Positions 22,352-34,699 are shown, numbered from the stretch's first letter. The stretch is 64,000 nucleotides of DNA from Trichobilharzia szidati (GCA_944472155.2 OX235271.1:103305256-103369255), one strand, 5' to 3'. Numbers and translations: made by a program. The notes: generated from the sequence alone by a model not told the origin.

Positions 22352-22785
22352 TTTTACGAGTTGATCACGGATTGATATCAGTTAGAGAACCATTGAAAAC
22401 CAGGGAGTACTGGACAGCTGCTTTTCATCCTAGTTTGGGAATCATCGGCAGTACGCACCCACTGGCGTTCGAACCCAGGACCTTCCAGTTACAAGGCAAG
22501 CTCGTATACCATTCAGCCACTGGAACCCGATTCAGTGGCCAGCCCATGAATTCTAACTTCTACCAATTCGTGATTTAGCCTAATGGTATACGAGCTTGTC
22601 TTGTAACTGGAAGGTCCTGGGTTCGAACGCCAGTGGGTGCGTACTGCCGATGATTCTCAAACTAGGATGAAACAGCTGTCCAGTACTCCCTGGTTTTTAA
22701 TGGTTCTCTAACTGATATCAATCCACGATCAACTCGTAAAAACAAAACTAATCCTTACAAATCAACTATAGAAAATATTTCTATC
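22352..22785. mobile_element. family B SINE fold-back pair
   Basis: A minus-strand copy (22352-22575) is joined head-to-head to a plus-strand copy (22576-22785). Both contain the tRNA-like region (GGTTCGAACGCCAGTGGGTGC and its inverse) and the ribozyme region of the second subfamily (CCGATGATTCTCAAACTAGG). The arms match almost perfectly over about 170 bp, so the locus is a large palindrome. Confidence 0.85.
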
Positions 22786-23429
22786 TTAAGGTAGAAAAGT
22801 AAATGACAAAAAATTGTTAATTCTAAGTGTACTTGAACTGTTAGAGACAAACTGTCTGGTATAAAATATCACGATTACTTATTCTAAATACACAGAGACT
22901 TGACATATAGAAAAGCGAATCTACAAATGAATAGAACATGGAATCTTTCCTTATGTGTCTCACTATTTCGTAACTTAATAATTCATGAAGTAAATTTTTA
23001 AAAATTTCATTTCAAATACTAACGTATAAGACTTGGACACTCTGACCGGATGTTATTAGATATTAGTTCATTTATTAGATAGGTGGTCGCACAAAAAATG
23101 AACTGATATGAAATTTTATCCAGGTTGTAAAATTATCAATCTTCTTGTGACACTAAACGATGACTTTTCTCACTTTAATCATATCAGTATGCATCTAATT
23201 TTCATTTGAAAGTTGTTCTTTCGTAAATAAAGGAAAAGTCAATCAAGCGAATATTTGAAATGATGAATTAGGTATTTTTCACATTGAAAAATTACACACG
23301 TCAAAATTTTTTTAAAAAAACGGATTGTTTAAATGTCTTAATCATCATTCAGTTCATAGGTGTTAAGAATGTCCTGGAATAATGTCAGAATTGAGTCCAA
23401 CTGAATCATAATAAAATTACTTATCAGTA
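22786..23429. other. AT-rich sequence, nothing recognised
   Basis: No feature recognised. Confidence 0.5.
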
Positions 23430-23935
23430 TTATTATTATCTCCTTTAATTCCCAGAGGAACATAGGGCTTCAGCCCCACGTCTCCATTGCGTGTGGTTCT
23501 CTGCTAGAGTTTTCACCTGGCTCCAAGTCTGCCCACACATGACCTCGTCCAAGTCACCCTTGGACGACCAACTCACCACTTTCCTTTCGGGTTCCACTCG
23601 AGCAATGGCTTGTCTAGGGATGTCACTTGATGACTTCCTCAGAGTCTGGCCTATCCATCTCCATTTCTTCCTGCCTATTTGTTTCACAATTGGTTCCTGG
23701 TTAGTTCGCTCATTGCCAGAGATCTCTGTTGCTGATGTTTTCTGGTCGGCCATCTGATCTTGAGTATTGAGCGAAGACAACTGTTAATGAAGGTCTGTAG
23801 TTTGTTTGAGATGCTCTTTATGACGCGCCAAGCCTCTGATCCGTATAGTAGCACTGACTTCACATTGGAGTTGAAAATCCGGATCTTATTTTTGATGCTG
23901 AGTGCTGTTGACCTCCACACAGACTTATTAATATC
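23430..23935 (-). pseudogene. RTE-like LINE, C-terminal domain and 3' end
   Basis: Minus strand, two overlapping frames separated by a frameshift near 23750. The first (23684-23920) has IFNSNVKSVLLYGSEAW and [18 protein letters not shown]. The second (23445-23780) has RTNQEPIVKQIGRKKWRWIGQTLRK and WSQVKTLAENHTQWRRGAEAL, ending at a natural-looking stop. The 3' end has AATAATAATACTG triplets. This domain follows the RT palm in RTE proteins. The palm itself is absent. Confidence 0.85.
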
Positions 23936-24239
23936 ATCATCCTAATATATTTAGAAAACCTAAACAAGATTTTTCTGAACGTTGTATTGTGTGCGTCGAA
24001 GCTTCTTTTAAAGATGTTTTTGAAAATATATCATCACTTCTTCTTGTCTGCTTGTACTTGTATGAACCTTTGAACTGAGAAAAAGTAATATTCTTCATAG
24101 AATATAAAGTAATTATTTCTGTCTTCAGTTTATCCTCTAAAGTAATCTTTTCTTCACTGCCTTTAGTCAAAAACAAAATATTTTAAAACTTAGAAATATT
24201 ATTTGCTTTTACTGATAGTAACATGTAGATAAGTTACGC

Positions 24240-24670
24240 AATTGAAGGGGACAAGCCAAGTGACACTATATCGACGGGGGTTCTCGTTCATTGGATAACA
24301 TTTTCTTTGGTGCAATCAGATGTCGACCGATAACCTTCTCATGTTAACCTTATCTCTGTATGGAAATTTACATGTATTTCTGGCAGCAGTTACATTGAGA
24401 GGACAGAAAAAAGGGTACACTTCCGATTTTTTGAACACGTAGCAAAGAATCTTCCTCTCAAGGGAACAAATGTTCACGATAGTTTCATTAGCATACATCT
24501 CATCAATGTGGCTCATGAAGTAAACATCACGAAATCTTTTAAAAGTACCAGTAGTCAGAATAGTTCAATTCCACACACGTTTGACGAAGCAATCGATATC
24601 AAACAACTGAAACTCGACTTATGTATTCGGAAAGAAGTAGTTGTCAGTCTTTCGTTGTCCTGGTAATTGG
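24240..24670 (+). pseudogene. Penelope-like element GIY-YIG and C-terminal tail
   Basis: From about 24390 the plus strand has a 93-codon frame without a start codon: YIERTEKRVHFRFFEHVAK, then SFISIHLINVAHEVNI, then a tail KQLKLDLCIRKEVVVSLSLSW and stop at 24667-24669. It matches the GIY-YIG domain and PLE C terminus, with the catalytic YIG turned into YIE. The part upstream to 24240 fits the linker but is broken by frameshifts. Confidence 0.75.
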
Positions 24671-26115
24671 ATGTCTATCATTTATGATGTAGTCCTTGGC
24701 TTTAACCTCTTCCCCCTTGATATAGTGGAAGTCTACTCCTCCTTTTTATGATTTACGTTGAACTCATTACACTGTCATTCAGTTTATTAGTTACTCATCA
24801 TCTTATTCACCTCTTGTGTTTAAGTCACTCTTCTGCCATTTTATTCAAGCATTTATTTTTATTTAAACTCGGACTTTCGACGTATAAGCTATATAAGCGT
24901 AATTTCTTAGGACTGTTTATTAATTTTGGAGTCTTCTGTCAACTGACATTATGTAACGTTTGCGAGCACGTTGAAACTGTTCTGTAGATAAAGCTAATAA
25001 TTTCTTTAGGCTGTAAGCAGCTGATGAGGAACCAAAGATATAAATGAGCGTGCCATCTAATTCTTTACAAACTGTTTTTCTTGCTTTATTCAGAATCATT
25101 AGTCTTCAGTTCACTTTGCTAGATTTTATTAAATGTGGAGTTTTCATGTATTCACATTTGAATGTTTGTTGATGATGATCAGATGATAAGATTAAGTCAG
25201 GATTTATTTATTTATTTATTGAAACATTGAATGTATATTCAGTAGCTTTCACTTAACCATTGAGACATTTAACATATTTTTACTGTGTTAATGAAGTAAA
25301 AATGTTAACTTATGAAATTAAAAATAGTTTATACAGAAACGCAAACTGATCTTACAAAAGAAATGCAATCTTTCTTTGTATATCATGTCATTATATTATT
25401 CATACCGGAAATAAATGAAGCTTAAACTGGATTTTAGCCTCTTCTGAATTAATTTCTCTGGCATAATATTTAGATATGAAAAAGAAAAACTAAGGAAAGC
25501 TTTCCTTTTCTGGATTTCCGTGTACACAGAATTTTTGAACTTGATTAATCACCGCTGAATAGTGAATAGTTAAACATATTTCCTGTTACCGAATTCACAA
25601 AACAAGGGTTGTTCGATGACACTGTGGACTTAAAACATATGTGCATTAAAAACAGCACTTATTTGAAATGAATCTGTAACGTTTGACTAATTTAGGACAG
25701 CTTCCGTTATTTAAATTGGGAACTTCACGTCACAAAAATTTACGGTATGAATCAGTAATAAGAGTCTAAATATAGACAATTCAAAGTTATTAAAAAAGTT
25801 AAATCAAAAGAATAAAAGTAAATTATGATTGTTCATCTATTTCTCTGTGTCATGTACACATAAATCACTGAATTCATTTACTTTTTATCCAAACACCTTT
25901 TCGAATGACTGGGATTCATTTGATAGTTAACAGAAGAAAACAAACAAATGAATTTAGATTCAAAGCATATATTTATTAACTTTACTTTTTGAACAACTGT
26001 GGAAAGACAATACACCAGCTTTCAAGACTTAATAGTGTCAATGTCTATTTAGGATTAATTATTAATTCTAATACACTGATTCTAAAGAAGAGCAGTTTTC
26101 TAGTCGACTGCTTAC
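24671..26115. other. unassigned, AT-rich
   Basis: Contains a short TTTA tetranucleotide run (about 25202-25220) and chance ORFs. A CTGATGAGG motif at 25020 lacks the matching GAAA and is not called a ribozyme. Confidence 0.5.
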
Positions 26116-26119
26116 TGAA

Positions 26120-26345
26120 ATTAATAAAAGGATTCCATCATGAGCTGACATCGGTTACAGAACCACTGGAAAACCTGGGAGAATTGCACAGCTGTTTCGC
26201 CAGCTTAGTTTGGGACTCCACAACCAACAAGGTTCGAACCCAGTAGCTCCAGGTAACAAGGCGAGGTCATAGACCATTAAGTCACTGGGACCCGATCCAG
26301 TGACCGTCTCATGAATTCCAAATTGTGCCAATTCACGATATAGCG
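26120..26345 (-). mobile_element. family B SINE, minus copy
   Basis: Tail, decayed ribozyme and tRNA-like head (GGTTCGAACCCAGTAGCTCC inverse) on the minus strand. Joined head-to-head to the next copy. Confidence 0.8.
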
Positions 26346-26765
26346 CAGCCACTATCAATCTGATGCTCACTAGCGAATGGTCCTATTCAGGTAGGTAGTT
26401 AACTGGGTTCTAGTGGGAAGTCGTGATCAGTAGGGTACAGCAGGTCGGGTGTCAGGACAAATACTCTTCAGAGAGGATATTGGCTAGTGGTGGTGCTATA
26501 TGATGAATTGGCAGAATTTGGATTTCATTGGATGGCCACTGGACTGAGTCCCAGTAGCTTAATGGTCTATGAGCTCTCCTTGTAACCGAGAAGACCTGGG
26601 TTCAAACCTTGCTGGTGGGTGCTTACTGCTTGAGAGTCCCGAATTAGGAGGAAAGAGCTGTGTAGTACTGTCTGCTGGTTTTCCAATGGTTGTCTAACTG
26701 ATGTCAGCAGATGACGAAATCCTGTATCCAATCAAATCAAATCCCTGCAAACCAAAACTTGGAAG
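26346..26765 (+). mobile_element. family B SINE, near full length
   Basis: Starts at AATCTGATGCTCACTAGCG, runs through a leader of about 180 bp, a tRNA-like head (A box AGTAGCTTAATGG at about 26546, anticodon-loop-like CCTTGTAACC, B box GGTTCAAACC), a mutated hammerhead (core reads CTTGAGA at 26628) and the tail to CCAAAACTTGG. About 420 bp, a useful reference for the full unit. Confidence 0.8.
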
Positions 26766-26984
26766 CTTACTGAAACTGTCAGACCATGCAGTGAGGAAAA
26801 ACTTCAAGAAGTTCATTAATCGAAACATTTCTGTGACGCAAACAAAGTACGTGTACCAGAATAAGTAATGTGAAAATACCTCCATGAACAATATATTTAC
26901 ACTACTGACACTTATCTGAGTATTTAAACTAACGTTATAATCACTACCCCGTGTTTCACTTGCTGTATATCATTTGTTATAACA

Positions 26985-27260
26985 TTGGCGTATCTCCATT
27001 TGACTTAGTCCTTATTATTTATCTTTGTTTGATCTCTAATTTTAATGCTTTTCTCTAGGGTTTGAATGATAGTGTTGATAATGTGTTATTTCATAAGTGC
27101 GATTTTGTTCGAGTGAAGTCAGACACCCTGTAGACTGACTGTTCGACTTTGGAATTTCTGAAAGAAACGTGTTCTCTTCTCTTTGATTATTACAGACAAA
27201 GTTTTGATTCCACCCTGTTGAGAATATTCCTTATTATTTTTCAGTGTATTTTGTATCTGA
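26985..27260 (+). repeat. unclassified dispersed repeat, copy 2
   Basis: Same-strand relative of 770-1075, with blocks TCTCTAATTTTAATGC, GATAATGTGTT, GTGCGATT.TGTT and CAAAGTTTTGATTCCA. Identity unknown. Confidence 0.5.
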
Positions 27261-27304
27261 AAAACTTTTAAACCGTATAGCTCTCGGTAGGTATTGGTAA
27301 GGAA

Positions 27305-27555
27305 GTTTTGTATTTAATTCAATTTAGATTTTCTCGTCGATTGATTGGACCGAATTGCTTGGACTCAGGTTGACATGTCGACTCCTTGTGCAGATGCTTC
27401 GATGATGTCTGGTCTAGTAACTTGAAGTGACTAGCAGTGGAGTTCAGGAATACCATCACCCACTGGTGAATGCAGGTGCATATAGATGACGAGTCCGAAA
27501 TAGGACGAAATGCGCATCCTGGATTCCACTGCTAGTCACCAACCACCAACTGACT
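27305..27555 (+). mobile_element. S-alpha-type SINE with hammerhead
   Basis: Plus-strand leader (CGTCGATTGATTGGACCGAA, CTCAGGTTGACATGTCGAC), then an inverted fragment of the element's own 3' tail (GTGACTAGCAGTGGAGTTCAG, 27427-27447), then the hammerhead and the usual tail GCTAGTCACCA. The inverted tail makes the 3' half a partial palindrome. Confidence 0.8.
27480..27524 (+). ncRNA. S-alpha hammerhead, one core base changed
   Basis: The core reads ATGACGA (27486-27492), so invariant C3 is A. Helix II GTCC/GGAC and GAAA (27507-27510) are intact, and helix III is the 8-nt palindrome ATGCGCAT (27510-27517). Helix I CTGGAT pairs with most of the upstream strand. The C3 change should abolish cleavage. 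Confidence 0.8.
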
Positions 27556-28114
27556 TAAAGTTTTGTATATTTGATATGATTTATTGTTGGTAAATAGTAC
27601 CACCGATTCTATAAAATCAAAGTGTGTCTTCAATATTACTGAAATATGATTTCAGACTGTGCATCACTCGTCGAAGTTTAACAAGTTACCCAGAAGGCAT
27701 AGACTGATTTCTTGCTTTCAAACGAAAATGCTTCTACTTTCGTCGTTACAGTGCTAACTTCGTCGCATTATTCATTACCGTTGGATGAAACAGGAGCAAG
27801 ATGCAGTACTAATCTATAAACATTATAACTTGGGAAAGAATTGGTTTTTAACTTTTACAGGTAATATCTTAAACTTCATTTTGAAATTCCCTTCTGGTTT
27901 CTTTCTTTATGGCTAAAATTTTTGGTTTTTGTATCTTTTCTTTAACTTTTCTTGTATTGATTTCCAAATATCTGTGTCTGTTGAATAATTTATTAAAAAT
28001 ATTTTTCAGTCATTTGATTTCCTACCCTCTCATATGACCACGAAATTTTTAGTGTATGCATTTCTAACAGTTTATTTCACCTTGATTGGACACTAATCAA
28101 TGATTAGTGTAATG
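27556..28114. other. AT-rich sequence, nothing recognised
   Basis: No feature recognised. Confidence 0.5.
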
Positions 28115-28450
28115 TATGTCTAGTGCTTTGTTTGGTGCAGACTGAATTCTATCAGTCAAGTTTGTAATGTGATCACCATGCTTGGTGGCTCGCCATCACG
28201 GTACATTTTGAATTGTTGATGTTAGATGGTTGGGTGCAATCGGCAGGAAACCTTGAACCTGGTTTCGTGCTGGTTGGCACTTGATAGCAGGGTAACGTCT
28301 CTGACATCAGCAGTGGATGACGTGGGTTCCAATCTCAGAAGGGACATGAGTTCTTTCAAGGTTGCAGAAACAACTTTCTGACTGGTGAGTGTCAACTAGC
28401 ACAAAACCTGGGTCCAAGCTTCCTGTCGATTGCCTCCAAGTTTCTATTAT
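28115..28450 (+). mobile_element. family C SINE with inverted 5' ribozyme and tail
   Basis: 28135-28200 is the GTGCAGACTGAATTCTATC block and body. 28205-28285 is an inverted copy of tail plus the 3' half of the ribozyme (minus strand: AGTGCCAACCAGCACGAAACC). 28290-28345 is the tRNA-like head. 28385-28430 is the direct ribozyme, with a four-base insertion in its core (CTGACTGGTGAGTG) and GAAA changed to AAAA. The two ribozyme halves face each other. Confidence 0.75.
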
Positions 28451-29214
28451 CAACAGTTTATTTTACAGCCATTTTACATATCCACTTCACTTGGTAATTT
28501 TATCAAATTTACACAGTTACAGGTAATGCATTACTTTTCTTTACAGTGTGATTGGGTCTCCTTATCTTTTACATCAAGGTAGAACTATCAAAATTATGTA
28601 GAAATTTATCTGGGGATTGCGTGTAAGATATATGAAATAAGTTTCCGTTTGTCAATCTTCTCATTACTGAGATTTTTCCATTATCTATTATGATATACAT
28701 TCATACATAAGAAATAAGCTTTTTGAAGAAAAAAACAATTAGATTGATTGGTAATATTTTTAAATAATTAATAGACTGTCCAATTCTTTACAGACAATAC
28801 ATTTAACAAAGAAGTAACATTATTTAGTAAGCATGATCAAGTGGAAGTACTATTTCAGGACACTTGATTTTTCAAAGATAATACTTTTTGTGGGCTAACA
28901 TAGTTTATAATTTTGTTTCGCTCTTGAATACTCGGAATATAACCTCTACTATATTTCGCCTTCACTTGTTGCACAAGTATTAGGCTATGGATAGAGAAAT
29001 GTACACAGCACTCCAAAAATCTTGCATTATGTTTTCATGTTTAATAGATTAATTCAATATCACTTATCTGAATATGTTAAATATTGCATATTAAAAATAC
29101 TTCCGACTGTTTACATCGTACGAAATTAAAATAGAAGCGAAATAATAGTTTTTTTCTACTATAGTCACTTCATAGCTGATATGAATATCCATCTCTTATG
29201 TTCTCATTAGAATA
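28451..29214. other. AT-rich sequence, nothing recognised
   Basis: No feature recognised. Confidence 0.5.
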
Positions 29215-30600
29215 TAGAACTTCAGCGGCACATCTCATTGTAATCTCATCTCTGCAGTTGTTCTTATCTGACTCTACAAGTGTCCATAAGCATTCATTTC
29301 CTCCTCAGACGACCTTCCATACGTCATCCTCGGAACCACGCTCAACTCGTCGTTTCTTATTCAGGTGCCACTCAAGATTCTTGCGCGTGATGTCACTCGA
29401 TTATCTCCTCGGTGAGTGTCCAAACTATCTGCATTTCTTTCAGAATTTTGGTTGACTAATACCTTACAGGCTTGTTCGCTGCCTGTCAGAGTTCCTTGTT
29501 GCTTATCCTTTCCGACCGGCCACTACGGTCATAGAAAAGGTATCTGTTGATAAAAGTTTGCAGCCTACTGGAGATGCTTTTCGTAAAATGCCATATCTAT
29601 GAACCATACAGAAGCACTGATTGACTTGATGTTTGTGTTCCCTGCGCTGAGTACTTTTGATATTCACACTGATTTCAGAGTAATGAGCGCCTATCCTGCT
29701 TTCCCAATCCGGTCTTGTTTAGATTTTACATCCACGTACGTGCCATCCGTAAACAAAACGGTGGAGCCTAGTTATTGAGTGAAAAAGACGACTTTCTTCG
29801 GATTTCACCCAGTGATTGTTAATGGTGTTTATTACTAGTCGGGTATCTTTATCACCTCTGTCTTCTCTACGTTCAATTGATGTCCTGTTTTTGCTGCACC
29901 TCCTCCAACTTTTTATTTTACGCTTGTAAATCTTTGAGGTTGTGTGACACTAGAAACAGATCACCTGAGAAATCTAAACCTTCTAGAGTCTTCTTGTCAG
30001 TCAAATGCATGCTTATCTTTCCGCTGTATGCAGATTGTTGAATGATCCACGATCAAGAAAGTGATTATTTATAGTAAACGGCTTTGTCTCACCTCTCTCT
30101 TCACTTCAGAAATTTTGATGAGCTATCCGTGGTGAGTTACATGGGAAGTGGCATAATCATATAGCGGTTTATAGATGACTAGGGCACTCCATGGGTACTT
30201 CAGGTGACTTTCCTTCTTTTCAAACTTTCAGAAGTAGAGATCTAATCATTCACTCCACTGAGTGCCACTCAATGTATGATCAGTTACCTTCCTTGGTTAT
30301 TTTCCCCCCATTTTGGCTTACATTCATACCACTCACGAGAATTTCAGTGTCACCATCTGGTTGTTGCTTTACCATTACTTCTGGCATTTAGTTATCTGTA
30401 AAGGCCTCATTCCTCTCTTGTCTGCGTTCTTTGTAGGAGCGTAGCATTGTATAATTGCTGTCCTCATCCTGGAGGAGATTGGTCACCACTTCATAAGAAC
30501 CTTTGAGGCTGTTGGTGAAATCATGAGAGCCACACCCACAGTGTGCTGGCGGTTATCATCCGGCCAAGAGAAGTAGACTGTTGGCTTAAGAGCAGATAGC
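29215..30600 (-). pseudogene. RTE-like LINE, reverse transcriptase palm to C terminus
   Basis: Read on the minus strand, a heavily frameshifted RT. A motif B remnant (VRQSRLL, near 30090) is followed by LIVDHSTICI. Motif C survives as LDFSGDL (about 29965-29985) where RTE elements have an F-A-D-D box. Then come NVEKTEV (about 29870), the YLGS region, and the C-terminal helices to 29215. 30200-30600 probably belongs to the same element but the frame is hard to follow. It is the only RTE copy of this group here that reaches the palm. Not functional. Confidence 0.65.
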
Positions 30601-30899
30601 GGTTTAGGCGAATAACTTCACAGTTATAAGCATGTGATTCGAGAACTGAGATATGGATGAGATTTTAGTCTTTCCATTCAACATGTGTTAGGTATCTAAA
30701 AATTAGCACACTATTTGGTAGTATTGATTTCTGTGTAATTAAATAATATGCTCATATTGCATGTGGTAATATCACGGAAATATCCAAGAAATTTGGTTTT
30801 GTCATAAATTTTAGGTTTGTGTACAATCCCTGTTTTTTTATTCTCAAATATTGTTAGCTAATTTTCAAGTATTGGTTTTGTAGTGATTGTGTTTGATTG

Positions 30900-31150
30900 T
30901 TTGGAAGGTTTCATTATGAGCTGACATCAGTTAGAGAACCATGAATCGGCAGAAGTTAGAATTCATGGGCCGTTGGATCGGGTTCCAGTGGCTTATTGGT
31001 CTACGAGCTCGCCTTGTAACCAGAAGGCCCTGGGTTTGAACCTCGGTGGATGCTTACTGATGAAGAGTCCCAAACTAGGACGAAACAGCCGTCCAGTACT
31101 CCCTGCAGGTTTTCCAATGGTTCTCTAACTGTTGTGAGCTAACTTTATGA
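30900..31150 (+). mobile_element. family B SINE with inverted 3' tail at its 5' side
   Basis: Starts with an inverted tail piece (ATGAGCTGACATCAGTTAGAG, 30916-30936) fused to a leader, tRNA-like head (AGTGGCTTATTGG, CCTTGTAACC, GGTTTGAACC) and ribozyme (31054-31099, core position 3 is A at 31060), then the direct tail. The two tails can pair. Confidence 0.85.
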
Positions 31151-32424
31151 GGGTTAAACACTATGAGTACTTATGCATCCACGTTGAGTGTGAAATAAGA
31201 ATGCTGACTGAAATTTCATATCATCTCACTTAATCACCATCTAAAATTATCATTTGGCAGCCAACAGACAGATAGATACATATATGATGATATCTTTTCT
31301 TGTCAAATGAAGTACTTATATCAACATATCTGAAAGATAAGTGATTCCCAAAACCGAGGAATTCAAACTAAAGCAATGTATATTTCTGTTGTCCCTTGTC
31401 TTTCAAATGATTCCTCTAGCTGATGTCGTCTGCTGATTTAATAAACCTCTGTTTTTTGATTAGCGATTGATAAAACATAACACTGATGGTACTGAGGCCT
31501 GCAGTTTATCGCATTGTGCTTACACCTATAAGCACTTTGAAGTAAAAGATAGACGTGTTGTCTAGAAGGATAAATAATGCTTCTCAATGAAACCACTCAG
31601 TTCAGACAACACAACCACACCTGACCACGACTTTTGTGTTCATCATCGCGATGACCTATAGGGCGTTATGAATAGACAATGTTTTTTGTTGTTGAAGCAT
31701 CCCATATTCATATTGAGTGAATGGGTACAATGAAAATATCTTCCCCATTTAAAATTATTTTCAGTCTTTTTAGTATAAATGGAGACACAAAATGAGGTTA
31801 TTCTCAATGAGTAACTAGATTCATAGATCAATACAATAACTTTAATTATTTGAAAAGTGATATTTGTATAAATGAAAGGCCAACTGCTCTTTTTTTTTAG
31901 AATTAGATTTTAAGCTGATCGGTGATTTTGTTTTTGCTCTCTGTATTCTAGATAAACACTTATAAAAAAAAATCTATCATAATTCAACTTATTCAGATTA
32001 ATTTATCTCACCACCACTTGACCTGATAAAATAGTGTCACTTGAAAAGGAAAACAACAAATGTGACCAGTTAAGGGATTTTTTATTTCACATTTTAAGTA
32101 TTTAAGATCAAACAGATCTTCCAAAGAAACGATAAGTTTTATCACAAATATCAAATTTTAAATTTGCTTAGATCTTCAACAAAAGAAATAAAAATTAATA
32201 ATCGGACATGAGGTTGTTGACTGAAATGCCTTCTGTGTGCTGAAATTCTATGTGTTAATTTATCCAAACTGTCATAAAAAGTGACAGATTTTTAGGCAAC
32301 CGTTCCACCTTTTTTCTCAACATGATTAAATGATTAAATCTGGTTGTTTTATGAAAATTCCGAATGACACAGAAAACTGGTGACAAATATGGATGGGCGG
32401 GTCTTTAGAAATATATTTGGTAAG
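31151..32424. other. AT-rich sequence, nothing recognised
   Basis: ORF 31643-31831 (-) has no recognisable motif. No repeat family seen. Confidence 0.5.
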
Positions 32425-32650
32425 TTAATTAGCATTAATTAGGACGCTCGCCGACCATGCACATGGTCCGGGGTTCGATCCCTGGCCGGCGCACTCCTTT
32501 ACCTCACTAAGCCAGAAATAAAGCTGGTGCAGAGGAAAGGTTGGGCATGCGGCAACAACCCCATCCTGTAAAAATAAACACTGCTACAGAAAATTGAAGA
32601 CTCTAGCTTGAAGCCCTATATTCCACTAGGAACGTGAAGGAATAAAAACA
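32425..32650 (+). mobile_element. family G SINE (tRNA-Gly-like)
   Basis: The head resembles a tRNA-Gly gene: GACGCTCGCCGACCATGCA, then B box GGTTCGATCCCTGGCCGGC. The A box side is damaged. The body (CCTTTACCTCACTAAGCCAG, GTTGGGCATGCGGCAACAACCC) leads to the tail GAAGCCCTATATTCCACTAG and GGAATAAAAACAA. The tail resembles the RTE 3' end. Confidence 0.8.
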
Positions 32651-32869
32651 ACTGGTATTAACCTTTCTGAATTTTTCTTTGTATATTCACTCTGTTGCTA
32701 TTAGAAAGGTTCAATTTACTATATTCACAAACCAAATACTAGATTGAAGATGATTAAGGTACTTGAAAGGTATTCAACTTAACAAAAACAGTTTTTGCAT
32801 GTTGCATTGGGATCACAATTATCTTAGCATAAGTTTCGTGATGAATAAACAGCAGCTTGACAAACATTA

Positions 32870-32950
32870 AAAATCTGGAATCACTGGACAGCTGTTTTGT
32901 CCTAGTGTGGGACACTTAAAGATTGCGTATCCAGGAGCACAATAGACGTC
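32870..32950 (-). repeat. family B SINE fragment
   Basis: Only the ribozyme neighbourhood remains (CACTGGACAGCTGTTTTGTC, CCTAGTGTGGGAC, inverse). Confidence 0.6.
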
Positions 32951-33860
32951 AAACCTAAGACGGTAACCGATAATAGAGTCCGTTTGTAATAATGACTTAA
33001 GTGAAAATTCCATACTTTATGTACGCGACGATTTTGATAGTATCACAATATCACTTCCATTGACAGTAGTTTTTAAAACAGTTTTTTTTAAAAAGTTTCA
33101 TAAAACTGTGTGTGTAATTGGTGTTGTACAACTCTGTTATTTAAGGTCATTCAGCTACTTGTTCGTATAGTTTTATAATCTAGAAGGCTTCAGTTATTTA
33201 TTTCTAATATCTGATGTTTTCATGAGAAATTCTCCTAATTCGGTACGATAAATTCATTCCATTTATAGAACTGTAGCATAAATTTAATAACCAGTTGTCA
33301 GTGCGATCGCATTTACAATCGTACACTCTTTAAATATCAGCTATTCTTTGAGTAACTAACAGAGTGTTTGTAATATAATGAAGCCCTCAGTTATTTTATA
33401 TTTCAAATAAGAAATAGCTATTAATACACTGTTGACTTGTAACGACAGAAGAAAAGGACCAGGCAACAGATCCTTTATCGAGAAAATCAAGTAGTATTTG
33501 TAGATTTTTATGTACAGTATTATTAGCGTTATTGTTAACAGAGAAGCAACGTCTTCTGATTGGTTGTTTTCTTGCTGAAGGTTATTCTGTACTGCTTGTG
33601 ACCGTTTCTTAGAAAGTTAAGCCATATGTCTGCGAATCGTATTTGCACACGTTAAGTCTGCTGTGATTGGTTGGTGAGTTCCCCAAGGTTAAGCTTTGTT
33701 ATTGTTTTTTCTCATGACTCCGATTCGGGACCTAACATTGACGTAAATTGCTGTCTACAATTTTGGCTTGCAGCTAGCTTCAGTTCCAGCTTATCGCCTA
33801 TGCTATATAGAACTGTTTTAACAACTTGCAATCATTTACAATTAACTTAACTTCATTGAT
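32951..33860. other. mostly unassigned, with promoter-like spacing at 33.5-33.8 kb
   Basis: 33540-33830 has two TGATTGGTTG (inverse CCAAT) boxes about 106 bp apart, GACTCCGATTCGGGACC at 33716 and CTATATAGAAC at 33804. This could be a promoter or a retroelement LTR piece, but no gene or LTR partner was found. Confidence 0.35.
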
Positions 33861-34010
33861 TGGGGGATTTCATTATGAGCTGACATCAGTTAGAGAACCA
33901 CTGAAAAACCTGGGAGTACTTGACAGGTGTTTCTTTCAATGGTTCTCTAACTGATCCCAGCTCATGATGAAATCCCCAAACCAATCAAACAAAATTCCCT
34001 ACAAAACGAA
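33861..34010. mobile_element. family B SINE mini fold-back
   Basis: An inverted tail (GAGCTGACATCAGTTAGAG, 33878-33896) and a direct tail (TTCAATGGTTCTCTAACTGA, 33936 on) meet within the ribozyme (GTGTTTC|TTTC). The head is missing. A hairpin of about 75-bp arms. Confidence 0.8.
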
Positions 34011-34699
34011 TATTTGAAAAAAATAACTTACCTTCAATTAGACTGACATAAGTGTTTTTACTGTTGACATATAATTTTCATGTCTCAGTGAATAATACGA
34101 ATTTTCCATCTAAATTATTTCATGTGGATTAATAAACCAAGCGAATTCTTTGAGAATAAAAAAAGTTGGTAATTAGAAAGAAAGACATTAAGAAAAGTAT
34201 GTTTAAAATAATGAAATTATATAACTGATAAGGTTTGTTCTACTGCTCATTTGGAGATTTTACTACGAGTTTGTAAGAAAATTAGAGGAAACACGAAGTT
34301 AGCGCTATTGTCTACAATTACAATGAAAGCGTCTCAGTTGTGATTTCCAGCTTAGATAACGTAACTTCACCAAAAAATGATTCAGTTGAGCTGTAAATCT
34401 TCTTCATGCTCTTTACAGTGTATGTCCATTCAGTATTTATTCGCTTACCGGCGTGAAAGTACTCACTGTACTACAAGTGTATATATATATAACATGAGCA
34501 ACACTTGGACAGTGGTTACTCAGTAATATTAGTTTATGAAATTATGAAACAAATCTTTTGAAACATAATTACTGCAGACTCAGTATCGTGCACATAAGCT
34601 TCAAATTCGCCAATCACTAACTCTTTGAAAAGTATAAACCTTACTTACATGCACATCTTTCTTGAGAAAGACAACTCTTGATTGTGAAATTTACTTATT
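34011..34699. other. AT-rich sequence, nothing recognised
   Basis: A short TA run is at 34483-34495. No other feature. Confidence 0.5.

Noticed and set aside
25015..25050. CTGATGAGG near the PLE remnant at 24.2-24.7 kb
   Set aside because: No GAAA and no helix II or helix I partner, so not called a ribozyme.
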